This document shows, one piece after another, positions 15,476-23,370 of a DNA stretch of 36,017 bases; the first letter of the stretch is position 1; every line of letters begins with the position of its first letter. The stretch spans positions 1-36,017 of the forward strand of contig JAEUVS010000048.1 in NCBI GenBank assembly GCA_016786745.1, in the 5' to 3' direction. The notes beneath the pieces are model-generated. The model was not told where the DNA came from. It was given only the letters and a program-made list of their open reading frames with translations, and ran no database searches. The DNA is from Chitinophagaceae bacterium (GTDB lineage Bacteria; Bacteroidota; Bacteroidia; Chitinophagales; Chitinophagaceae). The translations under genes and the position numbers were made by a program.

Positions 15476-17971
15476 TTATTGCCAGCCCGCGGCTTTCTTT
15501 TGTCCCCTGAGTGTTTCAAAGTTTATTGAAGGATCCTTTTCTCCGGGTGCATTAACAAAGTGGGTAAATCGTTTTTTCAATTCAGGTGAGTCGACCACCT
15601 TTTTCCATTCACATGCGTAGCTATCAACCAGTAACTGCATTTCTTTTTCAAATTGTTCTGCCAGTCCCAGGCTGTCGTGAACAATAACGTTTCGCAGGTA
15701 TTCGATACCGCCTTCCATTTTATTCAGCCATGTGGCTGTTCGGGTGAGCGGATCGGCAGTACGGATGTAGAATATCAAAAAACGGTCAATGTACCTGATG
15801 CATGTTTCTGAATCCAGGTCTGATGCGAGGAGTTGAGCATGCTGTGGTTTTGAACCACCATTGCCGCATACATAAAGGTTCCATCCTTTCTCGGTCGCGA
15901 TGATTCCGAAATCCTTCGATTGCGCCTCTGCGCATTCACGAATGCATCCAGACACGGCTGATTTAATTTTGTGAGGCGCGCGAAGACCTTTATAACGTTC
16001 CTCAACGCGAATCGCATAGCTGACGCTGTCGTGCAAACCGAACCTGCACCACGTTGAGCCGACACAACTTTTAACCGTGCGAAGTGCCTTACCGTAAGCG
16101 TGACCGCTTTCGAAACCGGCATCCGTTAGTTCTTTCCAGATATCGGGCAGGTCACTCACATGAGCGCCAAACATGTCTATGCGTTGGCCACCGGTAATTT
16201 TTGTGTAGAGATTGTACTTCTTCGCCACGTTACCAATTACAATAAGTTTATCGGGAGTAATCTCGCCGCCAGGAATTCGTGGCACGACGGAGTAAGTACC
16301 GCCTTTCTGGATATTTGCAAGGAAGCGATCGTTCGTATCCTGCGATGTTGCATTTTCTTTTTTTATGACAAGCTCGTTCCACAGGCTCGCTAAAATTGAA
16401 CTGATTGCCGGGCGGCAGACTTCACAGCCATCACCTTTGCCAAGTTCATCGAGCACGTCGTTGTAATTTTTTAGCTGTTTTATTTTTACCAGGTCATAGA
16501 GTTCCTGGCGCGAGTAACTAAAATGCTCACACAATACAGTTCGGATATATTTTCCCTGTTTTTTCAGTGTATGTTGCACGAGGTCTTTCACCATGGGAAA
16601 ACAGCCCCCGCAGCCCGTTCCCGCTTTCGTGCATTTTTTTACTGCCTCGGCAGTTTCACAATTTTTATCGGTAACGGCATTACATATCTGAAGCTTATTT
16701 ACATTCTCGCAACTGCATACCAGGGCATCGTCGGGGAGTGATTCCACGCCGGCGCTTATCGGTGAACCGCCTCGTGCGCCCAGCACCAGGTTCTCTGGTT
16801 TTTCCGGCAACGTCAGTTTATTCCTGCAGGTTTGCAGAAGCATGTTATACGCTTCCGCATCGCCCACCAGAATTCCGCCAAGCAACTCCTTTCCATCGCT
16901 TGAAAAGTTTATCCGCTTGTAAATTTTTTCATGAGTGTTTTCGTAGACTACCGAACTGATGTCATCGCCTGAAATGAATGGGTCGCCGAAGCTCGCCACA
17001 TCTATGCCGATCAGTTTCAATTTGGTGCTCATGTCAAACCCCGTAAACGTTTTTGGTGACCCAGTTATATTATTTACCGCGACGTCCGCCATTTCAAAGC
17101 CGGGAGCCACAAGTCCATATATCACGGTGTTATGCAGCGCACACTCGCCTATTGCATAGATGTCGGGATCGCTTGTCTGCATGGTGTCGCTAACGACTAT
17201 GCCCCCACGATGACCCGTTTGCAGTCCACAGCCTTTAGCCAGTTCATCACGTGGTTGAATGCCCGCTGAAATCACGAGCATATCGGTGCTCAGTATGGAA
17301 GTGTCGGTAAACATCAGGCCTCTTATGCGATCGTTGCCAAGAATGGCCGCGGTGTTTTTATTAGTGTGAAGAGTGAGCCCGAGATCGCGCAATTGGTGCG
17401 ACAGTACCCCGGAAGCCCTGTCGTCGATCTGGCGTGGCATTAATCGCGGTGCGTATTCGATTACATGAGTGTCCTGGATGCCGAGGTCGAGCATGGCTTT
17501 GGCGGCTTCGAGACCAAGTAGTCCGCCGCCGAGGACAGTTGCAGATTTTGTATGAGGCACGTGCCTGCGTATCAGGTTCAGATCCTCGATGGAGCGGTAG
17601 ACAAACACACCATCTTTATCAATACCTGGAATGGGCGGTACGTAAGCCGCGGAACCTGTTGCGAGTACGAGATAATCGTACGTTTCTTCGAGTCCCTTAA
17701 ACGATATAACAGTTTTACTGTTCCGGTTAATCTGGCCTACGGGATCACCCAGGTGAAGGGTGATATTGTTCGCTGAGTACCAGTTGACGGGGGCGAGGCA
17801 GAGGTCATAGGCGGACTTTTGTGAGAAGTATTCGCTCAGGTGAACGCGATCATAAGCGGGGAGCATCTCTTCTCCGAATACGGTGATGTTTACATTGGGC
17901 AGGTTTTTGGCTATTAGTTTCTCGCAGAACTTAAAGCCCACCATTCCATTCCCGATAACGACAATTTTCAT
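15476..17971 (-). CDS. nirB: nitrite reductase [NAD(P)H] large subunit NirB
   Basis: This 831-residue protein is full length for the family. The N-terminal FAD/NAD(P)H module has GNGMVG (7-12), LATGSAA (103-109) and the NAD-binding GGGLLGLEAA (148-157). A BFD-like [2Fe-2S] domain has C419, C421, C454 and C457; a second BFD-like helical repeat retains GCEVC (C516, C519). The C-terminal siroheme/[4Fe-4S] domain has all four ligands: C636, C642, C676 and C680, within CVGSTWC and GCIREC. Together with NirD it reduces nitrite to ammonium with six electrons in the cytoplasm. It heads the operon nirB-nirD-porin-FNT and is divergent from cobA, which supplies a siroheme precursor. It could be assimilatory or ammonifying; no nitrate reductase is present in the window to decide. 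Confidence 0.97.
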   Translation of the reverse strand: MKIVVIGNGMVGFKFCEKLIAKNLPNVNITVFGEEMLPAYDRVHLSEYFSQKSAYDLCLAPVNWYSANNITLHLGDPVGQINRNSKTVISFKGLEETYDYLVLATGSAAYVPPIPGIDKDGVFVYRSIEDLNLIRRHVPHTKSATVLGGGLLGLEAAKAMLDLGIQDTHVIEYAPRLMPRQIDDRASGVLSHQLRDLGLTLHTNKNTAAILGNDRIRGLMFTDTSILSTDMLVISAGIQPRDELAKGCGLQTGHRGGIVVSDTMQTSDPDIYAIGECALHNTVIYGLVAPGFEMADVAVNNITGSPKTFTGFDMSTKLKLIGIDVASFGDPFISGDDISSVVYENTHEKIYKRINFSSDGKELLGGILVGDAEAYNMLLQTCRNKLTLPEKPENLVLGARGGSPISAGVESLPDDALVCSCENVNKLQICNAVTDKNCETAEAVKKCTKAGTGCGGCFPMVKDLVQHTLKKQGKYIRTVLCEHFSYSRQELYDLVKIKQLKNYNDVLDELGKGDGCEVCRPAISSILASLWNELVIKKENATSQDTNDRFLANIQKGGTYSVVPRIPGGEITPDKLIVIGNVAKKYNLYTKITGGQRIDMFGAHVSDLPDIWKELTDAGFESGHAYGKALRTVKSCVGSTWCRFGLHDSVSYAIRVEERYKGLRAPHKIKSAVSGCIRECAEAQSKDFGIIATEKGWNLYVCGNGGSKPQHAQLLASDLDSETCIRYIDRFLIFYIRTADPLTRTATWLNKMEGGIEYLRNVIVHDSLGLAEQFEKEMQLLVDSYACEWKKVVDSPELKKRFTHFVNAPGEKDPSINFETLRGQKKAAGWQ

Positions 17972-18065
17972 TTTGCCAGCATTTAATGGTTCGAAATGAT
18001 GGCAAGCAAATCATTAGTTATTTTACTAATATTATTTATATACGACTCAAAAGTGAAGCATTAAG

Positions 18066-18149
18066 TAATTTTGCGTTTATAATTAATAATTATAAAAATA
18101 TATAATATAATATTTACATCATGAAATTAGGCGAATTGAAGTAGATTTG
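18066..18149 (+). promoter_or_regulatory. two candidate -7 boxes (TAnnTTTG) upstream of cobA
   Basis: TAATTTTG at 18066-18073 and TAGATTTG at 18142-18149 both match the Bacteroidota -7 consensus TAnnTTTG. Neither has a clear TTG 19-21 bases upstream, so they are weak. If the second is used, transcription would start near 18155, just before the FNR-like site at 18163. Confidence 0.25.
18076..18096. promoter_or_regulatory. 21-bp perfect palindrome in the nirB-cobA intergenic region
   Basis: TTTATAATT (18076-18084), AAT, AATTATAAA (18088-18096) is an exact inverted repeat with a 3-base centre. It lies midway between the divergent nirB and cobA starts. It could be an operator for a dimeric regulator, but the sequence is all A/T and chance symmetry is easier in such DNA. 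Confidence 0.35.
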
Positions 18150-18162
18150 AGGAGTTTTTATA

Positions 18163-18174
18163 TGATTTATATCA
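18163..18174. promoter_or_regulatory. candidate FNR box (TGAT-N4-ATCA)
   Basis: The sequence TGATTTATATCA is a perfect inverted repeat with the half-site spacing of the FNR consensus TTGAT-N4-ATCAA (outermost base of each half differs). It lies 21 bases upstream of cobA and 191 bases upstream of nirB, in front of an operon that itself encodes an FNR-type protein. By spacing it suits activation of the leftward nir operon or repression of cobA better than activation of cobA. Confidence 0.45.
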
Positions 18175-18195
18175 CATATTTTTAATTATAATATA

Positions 18196-18978
18196 ATGAA
18201 AAGTACCCTGTATCTTGTTGGCGGAGGTCCGGGCGACCCCGACCTGATCACCATGAAAGCCGTGAAAATCCTGCGTGAAGCAGAAGTAATTATATACGAT
18301 GCGTTAGCAAACCCCACGCTTCTCGACTACTGTTCTGCTTCTGCAATCAAAATTTTTGCAGGAAAAAGGATGGGATGTCATTACCTGTCGCAGGAAGAGA
18401 TCAACCAATTAATCGTTGACCATGGTCGAATGTACACAACGGTCGTCAGGTTAAAGGGCGGTGACCCATTTGTATTTGGCCGCGCACACGAAGAAATGAA
18501 TGCCGCGCGGTCGGCAGGTATGAAAGTGGAAGTTATTCCTGGTGTTTCAAGTTCTACGGCAGCTCCGGCCTCTCAGATGATACCCCTTACCTGTCGCGGC
18601 ATAAATGAAAGCTTCTGGGTAACCACCGGTACTACAAAATCGGGTGATATATCACCGGATATCGCTCATGCGGCAAAATCCACGGCCACAGTTGTTATTT
18701 TAATGGCGATGAGCAGGCTTGAACCAATCATGGATATTTTTGCAGCGGCTGGTAAGGAAGATACACCTGTTGCTATCATTCAAAACGCAACCGCTACAAA
18801 CGAAAAGTGCGTAATCGGCACCGTGCGGGATATTGTTCACAGGGCGGCTTACGAACAAATGAGCAATCCTGCGGTAATTGTGGTAGGAGAGGTGGTGAGC
18901 CTTCGTACAGCATTCACCAGTGAACATGGTCACTATGTTGATATAACGTATGATGAAGCAATTAAACGCCGGCTGTAA
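18196..18978 (+). CDS. cobA: uroporphyrinogen-III C-methyltransferase CobA
   Basis: This 260-residue cytoplasmic enzyme uses SAM to methylate uroporphyrinogen III twice, giving precorrin-2, the branch point to siroheme and cobalamin. Family motifs are all present: LVGGGPGDPDLITMKA at the N-terminus, VRLKGGDPFVFGR near residue 88, VIPGVSSSTAAPA, and NPAVIVVGEVV near the end. It is of the single-domain SUMT type, without the CysG dehydrogenase/ferrochelatase part, so siroheme completion needs other genes outside the window. It is divergent from nirB, whose product needs siroheme, and its last 29 bases overlap the FNR-type regulator gene. The start ATG 18196 is the first in frame. Confidence 0.95.
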   Translation: MKSTLYLVGGGPGDPDLITMKAVKILREAEVIIYDALANPTLLDYCSASAIKIFAGKRMGCHYLSQEEINQLIVDHGRMYTTVVRLKGGDPFVFGRAHEEMNAARSAGMKVEVIPGVSSSTAAPASQMIPLTCRGINESFWVTTGTTKSGDISPDIAHAAKSTATVVILMAMSRLEPIMDIFAAAGKEDTPVAIIQNATATNEKCVIGTVRDIVHRAAYEQMSNPAVIVVGEVVSLRTAFTSEHGHYVDITYDEAIKRRL

Positions 18979-19636
18979 TACCGATATATGCCAGATGTGT
19001 AGAAACTGCAGTACACACTGGTTGCCTGCAATTCAAAGCAACAGGAAAAATTTTATTTTCAAAAAGAATGCGTTGCTATTTCGTGAAGGCGAGGAGATGA
19101 AAGGAATTTTCTTCGTTCACTCCGGGTTGGTTAAGGTTCACAAACGCTGGGGCGAGGAAAAGGAATTGATAGTAAGATTTGCGCGTGATGGCGATATCGT
19201 TGGCCACCGCGGAATTGGAAAGGACCAGGTGTTTCCGGTAAGCGCAACCGCAATCGAGACTACGACGGTGTGTTATGTTGAACTCGATTTCTTTCTGTCG
19301 ACGCTGAGAGTGAATCCTGAATATCTTTTTCGGTTGATGATGTTTTATGCTGCGGAACTCAAGGAATCGGAAAAGTTCATGGGTAACCTTGCACACATGC
19401 CGGTTAAAGGCAGGATCGCCCATGCGCTTGTTTCGCTTGAAGAAAAATTTGGGCAGGATTCAGAAGGCCGCATAAATATTACTTTAAGCCGGCAGGATCT
19501 CGCATCTTATATTGGCACTACTTACGAAACACTTTTCCGCATGCTTACTGAGATGGCAGCGGAAGGCTTGCTGAGGATCAACAAACGAATTTCAATAGTT
19601 GATAAAGACACACTACTACGCAAATTCGTCTCATAA
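18950..19636 (+). CDS. FNR-type Crp/Fnr transcriptional regulator with cysteine cluster
   Basis: This 228-residue protein starts inside the end of cobA (29-base overlap, so probably translationally coupled). Residues 1-20 carry four cysteines (C9, C14, C17, C20). A cyclic-nucleotide-binding-type beta-roll follows (about 35-115), with a fifth cysteine, C108, in AIETTTVC. E. coli FNR has its fourth cluster ligand C122 in the matching ALETSMVC, at nearly the same distance from the N-terminal group. The C-terminal helix-turn-helix (SRQDLASYIGTTYETLFRMLTEM, about 180-202) keeps the Glu and Arg of the FNR recognition helix (E193, R197); the FNR serine is Phe here. An oxygen-labile [4Fe-4S] sensor controlling nir and cobA is inferred. 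NO sensing is an alternative. Confidence 0.9.
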   Translation: MMKQLNAGCNTDICQMCRNCSTHWLPAIQSNRKNFIFKKNALLFREGEEMKGIFFVHSGLVKVHKRWGEEKELIVRFARDGDIVGHRGIGKDQVFPVSATAIETTTVCYVELDFFLSTLRVNPEYLFRLMMFYAAELKESEKFMGNLAHMPVKGRIAHALVSLEEKFGQDSEGRINITLSRQDLASYIGTTYETLFRMLTEMAAEGLLRINKRISIVDKDTLLRKFVS

Positions 19637-19714
19637 ACAGAAATAAATTCCCGAAAATTTGTGATTTTTTGATTGATCCTGCGATTCATATCATGTACAC
19701 GCACCTGCATCAAA

Positions 19715-20215
19715 ATGGCTACACCGGCGAATAAGGAAGCATTTACAGAGCTGATCGCGCAAAACAAAGGGATCATCTATAAAGTAAGCAGTTCTTATTG
19801 CAATAATAAAGAAGATCGTGAGGACCTGGCGCAGGAAATCATTCTCAACCTGTGGAAGTCGTTTCCACGTTTTGAAGAGGTATCGAAGTTTTCGACATGG
19901 ATGTACAGGATCGCATTGAACGTGGCGATATCCTATTACAGAAAGGAAACGAGAACGGCAATACACGCACCTTTCGATGAATCGCTGGTCGTTTTTGATG
20001 AAGTGAATGACGAAGATGAAAACGTATCGCTGCTATTCAGGTTTATCGGCGAACTAAGAGAGATGGACAGGTCGGTTATCTTGTTATACCTGGAAGACAA
20101 AGGATACAAAGAGATAGCGGAAATAACAGGTATTACCGAAACTAATGTGGCAACAAAAATCAGTCGCATTAAACAAAATTTAAAAACCAGTTTTCTTAAC
20201 AATCAAAACAAGTAA
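19715..20215 (+). CDS. ECF-type RNA polymerase sigma factor
   Basis: The start is placed at ATG 19715 (166 residues); the TTG at 19673 would add a cysteine-containing tail foreign to the family. Sigma region 2 is seen in YCNNKEDREDLAQEIILNLWKSF and FSTWMYRIALNVAISYYRK (-10 recognition and core binding). Region 4 is seen in LREMDRSVILLYLEDKGYKEIAEITGITETNVATKISRIKQNL (-35 HTH). The spacer between them is acidic (DEVNDEDENVS). It is cytoplasmic and directs RNA polymerase to a specific regulon. Two bases separate its stop from the next gene, a membrane protein that is likely co-translated and might control it. No classical anti-sigma zinc motif is present in the partner. Confidence 0.93.
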   Translation: MATPANKEAFTELIAQNKGIIYKVSSSYCNNKEDREDLAQEIILNLWKSFPRFEEVSKFSTWMYRIALNVAISYYRKETRTAIHAPFDESLVVFDEVNDEDENVSLLFRFIGELREMDRSVILLYLEDKGYKEIAEITGITETNVATKISRIKQNLKTSFLNNQNK

Positions 20216-20217
20216 TC

Positions 20218-20910
20218 ATGGAACTCGATCAATTAAAAGCAGTATGGCATACTTACGATGTTAAAATTCAGAAAGCGCTTAACCTGAATGTACGTTTCCT
20301 CGAAATGGTGGAATCGCAGAAAGTAAAATCCAAACTCAGGCCTTTATTCTGGGGAAAAGCTATCGAAACAGTTTTGCATACGCTGGTTATCGCCCTGCTT
20401 CTTGCATTCGTGCTCAACCACGTATCGGATGTGAATTATTTCGCGTCGGGATTGATTCTCCTGGGTTTTTATGGCGTAGCGATCAGCAACAGCATCAGCC
20501 ATGTTCGTATCATCAACAGGATTGATTATTCACAGGAGGTGGTGTCTATTCAAAAAGATCTCGCAGCGTTGCGTTCAGGCAATTTAAATTATGCGAAGAT
20601 GACCATTCTTTGCATCCCTACTTTCCTTGCTTATCCACCTGTTATTTCGCAGGCAATAAAGGATCTTGACCTCACTTATTTTTCGGCTTTTGATATTATC
20701 GCGCAGTCGAACGGTTCATGGTGGCTGGCACAGTTTTCATCGTCTCTCGTGTTGATTCCTTTGTGCGCATGGATGTACACTCAGCTGAATCAAAGAAATA
20801 TTCATAAACCCTGGGTGAAAGATTTTATTGAGAAGGCTTCCGGTAAAAGAGTAAGTGGCGCGCTGGAATTTATGAATGAACTTGATCAACTAAAAAGAGA
20901 TGCCGCTTAA
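20218..20910 (+). CDS. four-helix membrane protein paired with the ECF sigma factor
   Basis: This 230-residue protein starts 2 bases after the sigma stop codon. Its N-terminus (MELDQLKAVWHTYDVKIQKALNLN) is soluble and helical, followed by predicted membrane segments at about 49-69, 73-95, 127-147 and 168-190, and a short basic C-terminal tail with a second DQLK motif. Proteins of this layout, with MELDxLKxxW at the start, occur directly after ECF sigma genes in Bacteroidota; a role as a membrane-bound partner or anti-sigma factor is inferred from position only. No zinc-binding HxxxCxxC or FecR domain is seen. It may act independently of the sigma factor. Confidence 0.72.
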   Translation: MELDQLKAVWHTYDVKIQKALNLNVRFLEMVESQKVKSKLRPLFWGKAIETVLHTLVIALLLAFVLNHVSDVNYFASGLILLGFYGVAISNSISHVRIINRIDYSQEVVSIQKDLAALRSGNLNYAKMTILCIPTFLAYPPVISQAIKDLDLTYFSAFDIIAQSNGSWWLAQFSSSLVLIPLCAWMYTQLNQRNIHKPWVKDFIEKASGKRVSGALEFMNELDQLKRDAA

Positions 20911-20924
20911 TCCGAAACATCTCC

Positions 20925-21719
20925 TTAGCTTAAGGATCGCGGACGCGCGGTCTTTTTGTGCTTTACCATTCTTACGGAGTAGTTGACCAGGTACTCCTGC
21001 AACTGCTGAAATACGCTTTTGAACATTTTGTATTTGTGATCAACGGATTCCCATTTGAACTTGTTGTTTCTTATCACGTCTTCAAGAATTTCATTCGACC
21101 GCAATGCGTCGTTGTCATCATAAAAATATTTCGCCCATTTCCTTTGTACAGGTTTTAGTGTAAACCCGTTGCTGTAAATTTTCAAAGGAGTCGGTAAGCT
21201 TCTAACGTCAACCGTCGCCAGCTCATTTTCTATCCCCCAGTTAAAATATACTTCCCAGAACCTGCAGTGATTGATGAGCCGCTTTATAATCAGGGAATCG
21301 TTTTCTCTTTGTTCCGGCTTTATTCTCCATAAATTATATTCAGGAAGAAAGGGATTGGCCGATACGTCGGTTTCATCTAAGGGCTTATGCTGAAAAGTAA
21401 AAAAAGCAGATTCTGATTCGTAAAGCCTCATTACCTTTTTGTCGGCTATCATAATATACGAGGTAGAACCACCGTTCCGACCCAACAATAATAAGGTATC
21501 GTCATTTTTCTTCCACGTGCCCTGTTCATATTTTCCAAAATCCCGTGTATAACTTCCGTCGGCGGCAAGCCATAAAAAACTCACCGGCGATAAAATTTCA
21601 TCCATTTTCGCCTCGGCATTTTGAGAGTTGGTGTATAGCCAAAGTTGATTCGATGGAGTTCTATTGCATGAAGACAGGGTAATAGCCAGTATAAACAGGA
21701 TGAGGTTGGCGGGCTTCAT
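20925..21719 (-). CDS. hypothetical lipoprotein
   Basis: The start is placed at ATG 21719 (264 residues); the frame to 21725 opens with GTG. The protein begins with an SPII signal, MKPANLILFILAITLSSC, with lipobox LSSC, so it should be acylated and anchored in a membrane facing outward. The mature part is mixed alpha/beta with a lipocalin-like beginning (FLWLAADGSYTRDFGKYEQGTWKKNDDTLLLL) and a basic, helical C-terminus (MVKHKKTARPRSLS). No catalytic motif was recognised. It is convergent with the sigma/membrane-protein pair (14 bases between stops) and divergent from the esterase gene. Confidence 0.7.
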   Translation of the reverse strand: MKPANLILFILAITLSSCNRTPSNQLWLYTNSQNAEAKMDEILSPVSFLWLAADGSYTRDFGKYEQGTWKKNDDTLLLLGRNGGSTSYIMIADKKVMRLYESESAFFTFQHKPLDETDVSANPFLPEYNLWRIKPEQRENDSLIIKRLINHCRFWEVYFNWGIENELATVDVRSLPTPLKIYSNGFTLKPVQRKWAKYFYDDNDALRSNEILEDVIRNNKFKWESVDHKYKMFKSVFQQLQEYLVNYSVRMVKHKKTARPRSLS

Positions 21720-21780
21720 ATTCACAAGGTAATCGTTTCACCTTTGCAAACAAGTTCGCGCATTTGTCCGATATTTAAGG

Positions 21781-23343
21781 ATGACCACACTATTCAAAAT
21801 AGCACTCGCATTTTTTACTTTATTCTTTTTCACTTCAACAGCCTCCACCCAAACCATCTCCATTAAAAAAGTAAAAACCGACAAAGGTTTTATTTCCGGG
21901 GTAGATAACGAAGATAATTCTGTGAAGATATTTAAGGGCATTCCGTTCGCCGCACCACCAGTGGGTGATCTGCGCTGGAAAGATCCGCAGCCCGTAAAAC
22001 GATGGAAGGGCATCCTCAAATGCGACAAATTCGGACCGAATGCAAAACAAAATCCACCTGTGCCTTTCGACGTGTACACAGAAGAATTTCTTATCCCGGT
22101 AAACGGCGATATCAGTGAGGATTGCCTGTATCTAAACGTGTGGACCGGTGCAAAATCTACAAATGAGAAATTACCGGTAATTGTTTTTATTCATGGCGGA
22201 GCATTTATCGTTGGCTCCGGTTCGGTACCCATATACGACGGAGAGGCGATGGCAAAGAAAGGCGTGGTGTTTGTTACCATCAATTACCGTCTCGGTGTTT
22301 TCGGATTCTATGCACACCCTGAACTAACAAAAGAATCACCTCATCATACTTCAGGAAATTATGGTCTCCTCGACCAGGTGGCAGCATTGCAATGGGTGAA
22401 GAAAAATATTGCGGCTTTCGGCGGCGATCCCGAAAATGTAACCATCGCAGGACAATCAGCGGGTTCGATAAGCGTCAACGTGCTGAGCGTGAGTGAACGG
22501 GCCAAAGGACTTTTTCACAAAATTATCGCGGAAAGCGGCGCGACAGTTGTAAGAGGCAGGTTTGGAGGCACAACGATCCTGGATACGGCAGAAAGCAGGG
22601 GACTGCAATTTGCGCAGAAGGCCGGCGCCAAAAATTTAAAGGAACTACGGCAATTGAGCGCAGATTCGCTTTTAAAAGCATTCAGCGGAATAGGTATCGT
22701 GATTGTTGATGGATACCTGTTGACCGAACCTGTATCCGCAAGTTTTGCAAAAAATAAACAATATGATTTGCCATTGATGACCGGGTACACTGCAGATGAA
22801 GTGAACAGGCCGTGGGACACGACACTCACCGGTTTTAAAAAATATCTTTCAAAGGAATTCAAAAACGATTCGTTAAAAGTATTTCGATATTATCCCGCAA
22901 GCAATGATGAAGAAGCAAGAAATGCGTCGAGAAGTATTTTACGTGACATGGGATTCGGGCTACAGAATTTTGCGTGGGCAGCGATGCAGGGTCAAAAAAA
23001 ATCAAAATCGTATTTGTATTTCTTTAACCGCAAAGTGCCCGAGTATGGTGGAACAAACAAATACGGCGCATTTCATTCGGGTGAAATATCCTACGCATAC
23101 GATAATTTAAAATTCTTCAACCGTCCATTCACTAATGCCGATCATCAGCTTGCCCGATTGATGTCGTCGTTCTGGGTAAATTTTGCTAAAACAGGCGATC
23201 CTAACGGAAATGGATTGCCGCCATGGCCCGCGTTTGATGTACAAAAAGGAGAAGTGATGATCTTCGACGCCGAAACGAAACCTGGGGTCCATCCATATTA
23301 TGGTGGACTAAATTATTTCTATCAGGAAGCAATTAAAAACTAG
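21781..23343 (+). CDS. secreted type-B carboxylesterase/lipase
   Basis: This 520-residue alpha/beta-hydrolase has a signal peptide (about residues 1-23, ending TAS before TQ). It shows the carboxylesterase type-B signatures: FKGIPFAAPPVGDLRW near residues 51-66, EDCLYLNVW (113-121), and the oxyanion HGGAF (138-142). The nucleophile elbow is GQSAGS with Ser226; Glu340 in TADEVN and His432 in FHSGEI complete a Ser-Glu-His triad. Length is normal for the family, which includes p-nitrobenzyl esterases and cholinesterase-like enzymes. It hydrolyses carboxylic esters in the periplasm or outside; the natural substrate is unknown. The MFS exporter gene follows 27 bases later on the same strand, so they may be co-transcribed. 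Confidence 0.92.
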   Translation: MTTLFKIALAFFTLFFFTSTASTQTISIKKVKTDKGFISGVDNEDNSVKIFKGIPFAAPPVGDLRWKDPQPVKRWKGILKCDKFGPNAKQNPPVPFDVYTEEFLIPVNGDISEDCLYLNVWTGAKSTNEKLPVIVFIHGGAFIVGSGSVPIYDGEAMAKKGVVFVTINYRLGVFGFYAHPELTKESPHHTSGNYGLLDQVAALQWVKKNIAAFGGDPENVTIAGQSAGSISVNVLSVSERAKGLFHKIIAESGATVVRGRFGGTTILDTAESRGLQFAQKAGAKNLKELRQLSADSLLKAFSGIGIVIVDGYLLTEPVSASFAKNKQYDLPLMTGYTADEVNRPWDTTLTGFKKYLSKEFKNDSLKVFRYYPASNDEEARNASRSILRDMGFGLQNFAWAAMQGQKKSKSYLYFFNRKVPEYGGTNKYGAFHSGEISYAYDNLKFFNRPFTNADHQLARLMSSFWVNFAKTGDPNGNGLPPWPAFDVQKGEVMIFDAETKPGVHPYYGGLNYFYQEAIKN

Positions 23344-23370
23344 TTTTGCGCCCGTTTAACATGTGATTTT

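Noticed and set aside
17995..18015. AATGAT-N9-ATCATT near the nirB start as a second FNR site
   Set aside because: The spacing between half-sites is nine bases and not four, so it does not fit FNR-type binding.
20922..20936. Short hairpin TCCTTA-GCT-TAAGGA between the sigma-partner gene and the lipoprotein
   Set aside because: The stem is only six weak pairs with no T-run on either strand, so it is not called a terminator.
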